This document shows, piece after piece, positions 49,601 to 61,600 of a stretch of DNA of 64,000 bases (position 1 is its first letter; each line of letters starts with the position of its first letter). The position numbers and the translations under genes are program-made. Origin of the DNA: Euptelea pleiosperma (taxonomy: Eukaryota; Streptophyta; Magnoliopsida; Ranunculales; Eupteleaceae); NCBI GenBank assembly GCA_035048495.1, contig CM068552.1:10331501-10395500 (forward strand), given 5' to 3'. The notes under the pieces were generated by a model, which was not told the DNA's origin, did not search any database, and saw only the letters and a list, made by a program, of their open reading frames with translations.

Positions 49601-52600
49601 CGTGGTGGAGTATGAAACAAAGTGCGGTGGCTCGGTTTTGCACAAATGTTGAGTATCAGGATATGTCTTACACTACTTGTGAGTTGACATGGTTGAGGAA
49701 TCTTTTCTAGGAGATAGGATCTGCAGTTGATCTGCCTATTCCTTTGTTTGTAATAATCAAGGGAGTGTCTATATTGCTTCTAATCCTATTTTTCATCAGT
49801 GGACCAAGCACATTGAATTCGATTGCCACTTCATTAGAGAAAAAGTTGAAAATGGTGACATTTGTACTTTGTATGTGAAGTCAAAACATCAGTTAGCTGA
49901 TGTATTTACCAAGGTATTAAATCTTACGAGGAGTGATTCCTTATGTTCCAAGCTGGGTATATATGATAATGCTCCAACTTGAGGGGGAGTGTTAATGTAA
50001 CACAAGGGTATTTAAGTACTTTTATTTTTATTACTTCATTAGCATATATAATAATTGTGAGGGTCAATTAGTGTAAGTTCAATATTTTAATTCTCCTTCC
50101 TCTTCTCTCTCTCTATTCTTCTCTTTCATCTTCCCATCTCAAAACCCTAATTTTGCCAATTATAACAAATCCATTATGCAAAGCCACCAACGGTGTTGGT
50201 GGTGGGTGGGTGTAGTGGCCTTTCAATGAAAAAGGGTGATGGATTGTTTTCTTCCACAATATTGGTATATCTTTCCTTATAAAAAAAGATATTGGTATAT
50301 CTTTGATGAGATTTTGGAACTGTTCTAGCTTCAGATTTTGAAGGACATTAGGTTTTTCGAAGGTCTTCAAGTGATGTAGTGTTCATGCAATTGCCCAGCC
50401 ACGCACAAAGTTATACGGATGAATAACAGTGTTGCAAGTCAGATACCCCATGTGAATACTTTGAGAAACAACTGAAGATAATTGGACAACAAGCATTAAT
50501 GAATTCTTAGTCATATGTGTTACCAAATGTTATTAGAGATTTCCTGTGGCAAGTAAATAAGACATTCATAAGTTTCACCTGGTGAATTGGGAGAAAATTT
50601 GCATGCCCAAAGAAGCAAGGGGGCTTGGACTGAGACACTTCAGAAATATGAATATGGCACTCCTTGCCAAATGGCTTTGGAGATTTGGAGAAGAGGAGGA
50701 TAGTGTGAGGCGGACAGTGGTCAGTAGCAAGTATGGTGTTATGGAGTATGGGTGGGATTGCTTACCCATCCAATCTACCTTTGCCGTCAGTGTGTGGAAA
50801 TGGATTGTCAGCTCTTGTCACAATTTTGAAACAGGAGTCATTATCAAGGTTGGCAAAGGAGACAAAGTTCGTTTTTGGGAAGAGAAATGGTGTGGTTCCT
50901 TTGAAAGAGGCTTTCCCTAACTTATTTTCGTTGTCCGACCGACAGGGAGCTCTCATTCAGGATTGCATTGTCAGCAGTGAATGCCAAGCTTCTTGGAATA
51001 TCAATGATTGGGAGATGGATAGCCTCATTGCCCTTCTAGATAGGGTCGACATTAACCCTAGCTTCGATTAAGAATTTGGAGATGGGAATCGAAAGGGTCC
51101 TTTTCTGCTCGATCTTTGTATCAGGCAATGTTTAAAATTTCGTTTCGGAGGAATGTCTCGGTCAAGTGAAAAACCGAGACAAACTCCGAAACGAAATGAA
51201 ACATTCACGAAATATTGAAAAAACGAAATTTCCGAAACATTACGAAATATTACTAAACATTCTGAAACATTACGAAATATTTTCAAAATCATTAAATTAT
51301 ATTTTTTATTTATTTTTATTTTTTTTGGATTATATCGGATTGTCTCAGTGAAACAAACCGAAATATTATGAAACATTCCGAAACATTACGAAACGAAACA
51401 TATGAAACATTGAATGTTTCGTTTGGGTTTCTTTATGAAATGAAACGAAACATACGAAACATTACGAAATTTTAAACCATGGTATCAGGAGAGCTTTTCG
51501 GGGAGACAGAATGACTTTCCGGTCCATGATTTTTGGAAGCCTCCTATTCCTTATAAAGTCAAGTTCTTCGTTTGGACAGCTATCCAAGACAAGATTCTTA
51601 CAATGGATCATTTAATGAGTAGAGGAATGGCGTTGCCTAATAGATGTGTGTTATGCAAATCTGAAGCAGAGTCAGTGGACCATGTGGTCATCCACTGTAG
51701 GTTCACATCTACTATGTGGCAAACTTTCTTTGCCCTATTTGGTATCCCTTACATTGTTCCACAGCACGTTAGTGGTATGTGTCAGGGTGTGGCGACTGAT
51801 TCCTTCTTTGGAAAAGGGCGACTTCTTTGGCGGTTCCTCCTTTTTGCTATTCCGTGGGCTCTCTGGAATGAAAGGAACAAGAGGATTTTTGAAGAGGAAG
51901 GCCTCCATTAGATGATCCTTCATGTGGAAGCCCTTCTGTATCTTTGGGCTTTGGTTTCTCCTCTCTTTAGAGGATGTTTTTTTGAATCTTCTGTATATAG
52001 ATGGGATGAGATACTTGGGGAACTCCCTCCAGTTTTGAGGAGTTAGTTCCACCTATCTTTGTTCTTTTTGGGGTTTTCCCCCTTTTTAATGAATTATACA
52101 ACTTATCAAAAAGATATGTTATTAGAAAATGATGGATTTGTTTACATTACCCGTCAAGTCTAACGTGGAATAACTGTCTTTGCAAAATGGTTAGTTTATT
52201 TATGAACTGTACGTTAGGCAAAGAACTTCTCATTTATGCTCTGCCAGCAACATATGTTGTTGAAGTTCACACGTTTTCATCAAACTATCTATTGATACAT
52301 TGTTTTAACGTGTCCAATGCGAACACCCTTGATTATAAGTCCCTATTTATTTATTTTTTCTTCATGCTAATCACAAACATCGTAGATGTTAAATCATAAT
52401 GCTAGTTCTTGATATTGTTTCCTCCATCTTTTTCTTCATGTGATGCAAATATTGAACTTTGCAAAGAAATAAGCTGAATCTTAATTGTTTCACAAGAAAA
52501 CTGGATAAGGGAAGTAACAATAAAGAATAACTATCAAAAGCTTTAAGGGTCCTTAACTGAAGCAAAGCAAAAGAAGAATCCATTAATAGGAGTCTTTTGT

Positions 52601-55600
52601 CCCTAAGTAGACTTGATATAAACCTGTTAGTATCCCAGTCACTCTTGGAACCCCCATTCTTAATCCACAAGTAACCTAACTCCAACCAACTAATCCTACT
52701 AAAATTCTAAGGAATTGAACTACCAAACAATTAGTTCCTATGTTAACTTAATGAACCGAACAACACTTTGATAAACAATGAGATTTTCTTAGTGAGTTAC
52801 ATAATTTAACAAGATTTTTTAAGTTGTAGATTAAGAATTGGATTAATTCAATTGAGGAAGCAATCGACTAACTGCTAACTTCTTGTTGTCTAACATTAAA
52901 ATGAGGAAGTAATTGACTAACTACTAACTGCATGTTGTCTAACATTAAAATGAGGAAGCAATTGACTAACTACTAACTGCCTGTTGTCTAACTATAAAAT
53001 AGAATTCTTAAAATAGTAATATTGGTAAGTGGATCAATTCTATTCAGGAGACAGTATAATCTTCTTTTTTTTGGCTGGTTATATTTTTTGGTTTCTTGGG
53101 TCTTGGGCCTTTGCGCCTTGTGCCTTTTGCATCTTGTCTTTTGTATGATGGACTTGTTTTAGCCCTTTCCTCCCTTTAATATGTAAGCTATACTATCCTA
53201 TAAAACAATATATTGTTAAGTAGACCAATTCTATTCCAGCTGAAATGGAATTTTTAAAACTGTCCTGATTTTCTTTCCCAAAAGAAAGAACAAAAACCCA
53301 ATTTGAGACAAAATACGTGTGGCATCATGTTGTTCCTACTAATGGCTATTTATTCATACGCTAATTATTTTCTATAATGCATTTGTGTTCATATGTGAAA
53401 TGTTTAATTTTTTTTTAGTTCATAGACTATATGAAAACAACAATGATTATAGCACTACTAATGAATAATTGTGCTCTACCTGTTTCAGGCATTAGGTCCC
53501 GGATTTGCTCAGTTTGGTGAACCCTGTATTTCAGAGGTGCATAAACCTCATTCAGACCCAGCAACTGGCAAAGGTTTCTACACATTTGATGTTTTCCCTA
53601 TCGAGTCAGTGGTTGTTATTTCATTGATGGATTTCCTGCCACTCCTTTATGGTTGTTTAATGTGTTGAATTCCATAGACTGGTGCAAAGATAAACCAGTG
53701 CAACAAGTAATGTAAGGTGCATGGTTTAGACTTACGGAATCAACTTAGTAAAACTTAGTAATTAGGTTTTAGGTTCCCTGATTAGTTTAGATTTGTCTTA
53801 TATTGTTTCAAGTATAACTTCTTTGGTGTTGGATATTATTTCAAGCTATGATACCAGGATACTTCAACATGACTGTCGTACCCATATTGTATCCTGTCGA
53901 TGCAGGTTGTGGTATAGATACTTCTATGCCACTGATTTCTCATTTTATATTGTGCTATTGTGCATTCTCTTAACTCAACAGTTTCATTAAATAAAGATAC
54001 TTAGCCTGCAAAACTAAAAATTAGGGCATGGTATGAACATATTGGATGGGATACTGGTAATCGTATCCGTGCCCTAGACTTTGGGAAATGAAGAGTTGTA
54101 TCTCCGTTTCTTGTATCAATGTGTGTATCTATATCTGTATCTGGGTATCTTCGGTCATAATTTTTTTCATATTGATGTCTAATGTAAGTCATTCACAAAG
54201 GGAAGTACAGCCACGTTCTTTCTTTCAATCTTAGGAAAGTGGGATTGTCATATTTGTATGGTAAAAGGTTTTTTGCAGTTACACTCCATAATTCTTGACT
54301 GTAGTGCAAGGTTTTCTTTCATATAGAGGGCTGACATGATGAATCCAGACTGTTCATCTAATGGATGATGCTCTGGATAGTGCACTAGTCATTAGGGGTG
54401 TGATGGGCTGGGCTGGGTTGGCCTGATAGGATTTAGGCCCGACCCACCATGGGTCGAGCTTGGGTTGCATTTATAGGCCTAACAGGTCGGACATGGGCTT
54501 AATTATACAGTCGATTGCAGTACATATTGCATCCAATCCTGTCTTTCATGGGAGGAAGAAGCACATTGAAGTTGATTGTCATTTCATTAGGGAGAAAATT
54601 CAGAACCCTGATATATGTACTCCATATGTAAAGTCACAATATCAACTGGCTCATTTGTTTATCAAGGCATTAGGTTGTATAAGGAGTGAGTTTCTATGTT
54701 CCAAGCTGGGCACTTATGATATATATGCCCTAGCTTGAGGGTGGGTGTTAATATCAAACATACATGGGTGAATACCAGGGGTTTGAGGGACAGCCCCCCC
54801 GAAGGGAATGTAGTTCCCATTGGGCCAAAGGTCCGGAATGTCCGTACGATTTTAGGGGTGTTTTGGTAATTTTTCCTTATTTTATTTTATATATAATAAG
54901 GGACGTATGGAGAGAGACAACTTTGCTCCATATGATTCTCTTTTCCCCCTATTCTCCTTCTCTTAGGCAAACCCTAGTTTCCTAACAGGAACGATAAGGA
55001 AATGGGGGTTGCATCAACCTGTGAATCCATTTTGGGAATGGGTATTTTTGTGTTCAGTATATCCTCAATCAAGTATGCATTCTTTTTTAGATGCAAGACC
55101 GATTAAATGATAAAGCTATCAGAAACTTGTTTTGAGCATGTTCTAGAACCATGGGTAACCACTCTATTTGTGCACACATCTGATCAATATATATTAATGC
55201 CCCATCCATATCTCTTTTTTCTTTATTTCTGTTGTGCAAGAGAGAGGAGGGGGATGGTTTGGGGGATAACACGTATTTACATTTTCTTAGCACTGTTATA
55301 CATTGTTTTGTGTCTTATTTGGAATCACATTTAAATTTGTAATCTACTTACTTTGTTTTGCTACATATGTTGCTTGATAAAAAGTTTGCCATCCCTAAAT
55401 ATATTTACTTTGATGGCATGGCTACTTTCACTTCTATTCACCCTGATGCTTGATGCTTTCTTTGAAGGTTGATCCTGTGTCAGCTGGAGTTCAATATGAT
55501 AAAGAGTTCATTGTCTGCTCTTTGGACCTGCTCTCAGGGCTTGCAGAAGGTCTTGGTAGTGGGATAGAGAGTTTGGTACTTCCTTTTTCACAATTTTCTT

Positions 55601-58600
55601 GACCAGGAATATGAGCGTGCCTGTTCTATATATGTCCATTTTGTACTTACCAAAAAAATGCCTGTTTTGAAGTTCTATTTTTTTTCCTGATTTTTTCAAT
55701 AGTTGTTTGAACTTTGAAATCTTTTTAATGCTTGTATGATACTTTATAGGCTGTTTTTTTTTTCAAAGCATGACCCTACAAAATAACATAAATAATCGTA
55801 AAGTGAAAGTATCATGGTCCCCCTCTATAGATACCACATAAGCATTTTGCTATATCAAAAATGGCCATCATTTGCACTTATTATATAAAGGGTCCTAGTG
55901 CTACTTCCGTTTTTATCTTTAACCATTCTAAACATTAATTAACCCAAAATGCATCGGTCTTAGTGTTACTCTTTTCCTTCTTACAATCTTAAATCTCGTA
56001 CAAACAACTTGAAAGCTATTTGGCCCATAACAATTCCCTCTATGGTGAAGTAAGTGTTGAAGGAGACTTCTGGATGCTCATCCCAAGAATCCATACTTAG
56101 ACATCATCTTGAAAGGTTCAGCTTTTAGATCTCATGCACCAAGCTCATAACCTCCACGTAGTGGATGTCTTGATCCCCACACTGCACAGCATAACATCAA
56201 AGAGCAATACCAAATGCATCTCTCAAAAACAAATTCCATTAATTGTGAACTACTGAAAGGGATTCAAGTTTGTTTCTTGGCTTCTTTGTCATTGTTCAGT
56301 TTCTTAAAGCAGATTGGAATTTTATTATGCTTATTCACTGTTCTGAATTTTCTATTTTCTCTTTCTATGGTAAAATCCACGTCTGTCATTGCGTTTTGTA
56401 CCAGCTAGTTGGGATAAGTGGTGAAAAATGAAATGAGAGGGTAAAGCCATGGTCATTTTGTTATAAAGGCCCCTTTGTGACGTGATGTACTTAAACTTGG
56501 GGACCTCTTTCACTATCTAAGTTTATAGGAGGCCTTCATGTATTGTCCCTAATGTAAAACAATTGGCAAACAATAACGGTTTCTTGGTTAGGTGTCGTTT
56601 GTGAATGATCTTTGATGCTTGATCGTAGTAGGGTTAAATGGTTAATGACATGACAGATGTGGGAAAAAATGAGGTGCATTTACTTATATAAAAAAAGAAA
56701 AAAATAAGGTGCATTTGTAGTTAATGTGACAAATTGATTGTTTTTGTGATCACCATGATATGTTTATCATCTCTAGATCTTGAACTTGGTAGAATGAACA
56801 CCATAATGTCCATAGTCTATGCAGTGGCTCACAGTCTCCCTTTTAAGGGGTTTTTTCATGTTCCACTCTCCATGAAGACTAGTTAAAAGCAATTTTGAAG
56901 AAGGGACTTTTGTATCACTTACAAATGTGCTCATACATGTTGACGTGACTTCTTTTGTAGGTTGCACAAAGCAATTTGAGGGACCTGCTTCTGCAATGTT
57001 GCATGGATGATGCTCTTGATGTCCGGCAAAGTGGCCTTGCACTTCTAGGGGACCTTGCAAGAGTAAGTTGCAAACAATATGTTTCAAACTTTTAATTATT
57101 TCGTGGCTTAGATAATCTTATTTGTCTGTTCATGTTTTGAGTGTATCATTGTTTTGTGAATATTTATGACCAGGTTTGTCCTGGACATTTGCATCCCCGT
57201 CTGTCTGAATTTCTTAACGTTGCTGCCAAACAACTGGTAAGTGGAACTCATGTTCATGATTCAGAACCTTACCATTGGCAATCTGATGCTGTACACAATT
57301 ATACTCTATGCAGAGCACTCCTGAGCTGAAGGAGGCTGTTTCAGTGGCAAATAATGCATGTTGGGCAATTGGAGAATTAGCAGTTAAGGTCAGTTTATCT
57401 TTTGACACTGTAGTCCAACAAAACTAGACCAAATTGTCTATTGGTACTAGATTTAATTCATATTTTGTTGGATTTTAGTATGACAAAAAAGGAAGAAAAT
57501 GTTGCAATGGACACAGTTCAAACATTTCAAGTCAACTACACAATGAGTGTAAATAAAAAGGAAGTTTTAAGGGATTTTATGATTGATGACTGTAAGTATG
57601 AAGACAGTGCAGATTTTCTTGACAAGGTTGCAGTTATAGGCTCTGTATGGTGTGCTGAATAAGTTTTCTAGAAATAATTTTTGCATATGAATGTCATAAA
57701 ACTTTTCCGTCAACACTTTCTAACATACAAATCCCTTTTCTGTAAAACATTTTTTTGATCACCATACAGAGCCATAGTTTAAAATACCATATTGAGACAT
57801 ATTCTTATTTTTCCTTTGTATCATTCCATCTTGTTCGAGACCTCTCGTTCCATCTTGTTCCGTCAGCTTGCCAATGAGAATGCTTTACTCCTTACACTCT
57901 AGCATCAGCTGATGTACATAATTGCCTTGTATTTTGTGCTATATTGTGTCCAAGTCATATGTCAGAACCCCAGCCAGCTGGAAGATGCCTGTTAGCTGGT
58001 TACTCATGCTAGTTGTATACACTTAATTTTATCTCTATTGTAGTCATGATAAACATTGCCTTGTGCCCCCATAATTTGCATATTCATATCAAGGTTGGGG
58101 AAAAAACAAAAGGAAAGGTGGAACAAGGGACATGTATGAATTACTAGGTGGGGGTGTGATGGCGACTTTTGTCTGTTACATGCCAGCTAGTATATATTTT
58201 AAATAAGTGTGAAGCTAAGGGTTTGTCTGAACAGTGGCAGATGCATGCTCACGTCTGTTCACAGCATTCACCTGCATGTTTTTGCGGTCCTCAGGTGCTC
58301 TCTATAGCTGACTTGTCATAGTCACCTCGTTGTTTTATTTAAGGCAAAAACATGCAAAAGCTTGTGAGTGCCCTGCATAGCTCAATTTGCAAAGTCATTT
58401 TAAAATCTCCTCCCACATACCATGAAAAATTCACCACCTTCTTGTCCCAAACAACAATAACTCCACCAGTTGATCTGTAACCAATCTCCCTCCTACCCCA
58501 AAATTGCTGCACAATACTGTCTTCCATAACGTTTATGTTTGTCTCTTGCAGTAAAGCAATATCACTTTCCACCTCTTCAACAAACTCCTACTGATTGTTC

Positions 58601-61600
58601 TCCTGTCTCTGCTGCCCAGACCCCTAACGTTCCAAGAAACTATACGTATCTTCATAAAGAACTATAACTATTCCCCCTCTCCTTCCTCTGACTACTTTTT
58701 TCTCCTAATCTCCCATCAAAATTTAACTTTGATAAACCAAATTGGAAACTTCCATATGGGTTTTAGCCTTCTGTCTGCTAACAATTCCCCCTTTGTTCCT
58801 GGAGTGTTCATGTCTCCTGTTCCAAGTCCCTTCTCACCCAGACCTCTTGTTGTTCTTTGCAAACTACAGACTTGTCAGATTCTGCTTCCCTGCTCTTCAT
58901 CTTCCTGTTTAGTCTGAGTTGGAAACTAAGGACAACATTCTGAGGTGAAGTCTCCATTATCCTTACTCATTTCAATAGCCACAAGCAACTTCTTAGGTTC
59001 CTGTCCATGCCAACGTAGAAACCAACCCCCCAGAAAACTATTGAAGTTCAATAGGCAATGCTAAAACAAAACTAAAGGGGTTAGTATCAGAAGGTGCATC
59101 ATCTTCCTTACTACCTTCTTGCATGCACAGCTGATCCAAAGGATCTAGGTTTAGCTTAATTTCGTTACTTCCTCCCCTTCCTTCATAACAAGGCAATTGA
59201 CTGGAACTTTTGCTGATTCAGCGGGTCTCTCATGTCTTCTTCCATCTTTGAGCTACAGAGAACTCAAGTAGTTGACCGATCTTCGTTTATCAAGGCCTTG
59301 TTTGAAGGCAAATGTGAATGAGACTTGGATGATTCGCCCTTGTTGAAAGCCTCAAGATAGGTCTATAAGCTTCTGAGGTGGCTGAGCTGGGAATTGGACT
59401 CCTCTACTATCTCCTTGCCTTTAGATGTAATACCCCTTGTGTCCTAGTAAAATGTTCCCCCCCCCCGTGCCAATGTATCATCTTCATAAAACACAAATCC
59501 TGATCTGCCCCGATTTCTGGTACTTCCACTAAACCGATTCGCGTTAGGATTCAAAACTGATTTAGGAGGCATCATGGGAACATATGATCCACGTGTCGCA
59601 CAGGAACCTGAAGTATGCTAGACCATCGCTTTCCCGTCGTACAACATAGCTGGTTTGTTCTTCAGACCGCTTCCTGAGGTAATTGCTATGTGTCCCTTTG
59701 TATTGTGTTGTTACCACCCATCTTGTACTGCCTAGAATACCCAACTGCTCAATGGTTATCCATACGCTACCCTCCCATACTAAAGTCGGCTTTAATGAAT
59801 TGATTTTTCATGAACGTGTGGCTTATGTGCCTACCATTGGTTTGGTTATCATTACACCACATATCCCTACTGTGGTCCCACTTCTCCTTATGTTATTTGT
59901 GCCTTCTGACTTTGGTCCACCATTGGTCCTTGTTTTCCAGCTCATCACCACAATATCCATACTCAACCAATAAGGAGCTAATGTCATTAGCCCTGTCAAA
60001 TAATTCGGATGCCACATAGCCATTTTCTTCCTTCTCGTTTTGCTGAATACAACCACCTGGACCATCCATCCCCCCTGAACACCTTAGCTGCTACAAGGAG
60101 AGTCTACATCCTTCTCGTTCTGACTACGGGAACCCTAGTGTCCAAGGTGTTGGGAAGAAAGAACAATAAAACAAAGATGCAAACAAACCACAACACAGAG
60201 ATTTACGTGGTTCCCTCTAGATTGAGGTACGTCCACGGATCCACACCGATTCCACTATGCTCTAGGGCAAAAAAGAATACACACAGTACAAGATTAGAAT
60301 TCTCGTCTCTCATGTACAGTGCTTCAAGCATCATCAGTCTCTACATAACACAACACAAGGGAGCACCTCCCATTGACAGAAGGTCTTCCGACTGCGCTGA
60401 AACTTGAAAAGTATCAACCAGGATATTAACGCTATGAGGGGTGTGCCCAACTGATTAAACTTAAATGCATGCGCATTTCACAAGATCCAGATTCATGGAA
60501 TCCTGATCAACTCTCACAAAATCTCCTATAGCTTGGAAAGCCGACAAGCTCCAATGATGAAGTGGTAGCTTGAAAACCCTAATCCATTTCTTATCTTCAA
60601 CATGCCCTCTCTATAGCACCCAGCCTAAGGGCTCTGGACATCTAACAATACAAAGGAGGATCCAAGGTGTCTATTACTGAAGTTCAGAATTCAATGAGCT
60701 TCCTCCTTTGACGGGAGGAGGAACAAGAACAGGCCATTTTTCAAGGCTCTGACTTTAACATTTACCAGAGTTTTCCATGCCTTAACAGCCCACTTCTGCA
60801 TCTCCTTAACATCAAAGAAACCCCCTATCGAACCTCCCCTTTCTTGCTAGGTTTGTGCAGCCCCCACTCAAAGTCCACTACTGAGGAGAAGCAAGCTCCA
60901 AATAGGACCTCAAGTGGACAGAGCTGGAAGGGACCAGACAGCCCTAAGTAACTGTATGGGTAATCCGGTGCTGGTTTTATGTGCCATGGAGGATAAACTT
61001 CTGGGTGGTTTTCCTAGATTTCTGCAAACATTCCCGGCAGATCCTGCAATTTCTGTTGTCTGAACCGTTTTGAGGTAGGTGACCAAAAAGTGTATTGTTT
61101 ACTTCACATGGTACAAACATTGGATCCTGGAATAGAAGATGAAGGTACCTGTAACACCATCTAATATAGTAGGCTACAAAATTGGGCATCTTATAAATGC
61201 CAATAGTTTATGTCAGAGACAGTTATCCATATAAGGTTGTGTGCTGCATTGAGCAATTATTGATACAGAATGAATATTGTTTTGTACACAAGGAGGCGGT
61301 GTTTTATACCATGTTCGGAACCAACATCTCAACATATAAATCAAATAACCACGTCCAGATCCTGGTTTCTCTACAATGTGTTGCTCTGGAGTTTGTTGAT
61401 CGTTATTGATTCTTTTGCTGAAAATGCATCTGAACTTCTGTTAATTCAGATGGGTATTGTCCGCAGCTAGTATTTATATCCTGCTTCAATGTTGTGTAAT
61501 CTGATTCTTTTAACCTAAGTTAGGCTTTTTTTCTAGTTCATAAACACCTCAGAGAGAACATGATTGATCTCCTGTGACAGAGTTTTGATTGTCCTTGATG

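Noticed and set aside
60009..60407. 132-residue open frame on the + strand
   Set aside because: It lies antisense to the L1 ORF1 region and across a copia-LTR-like piece, with no recognisable domain, so it is a shadow frame.
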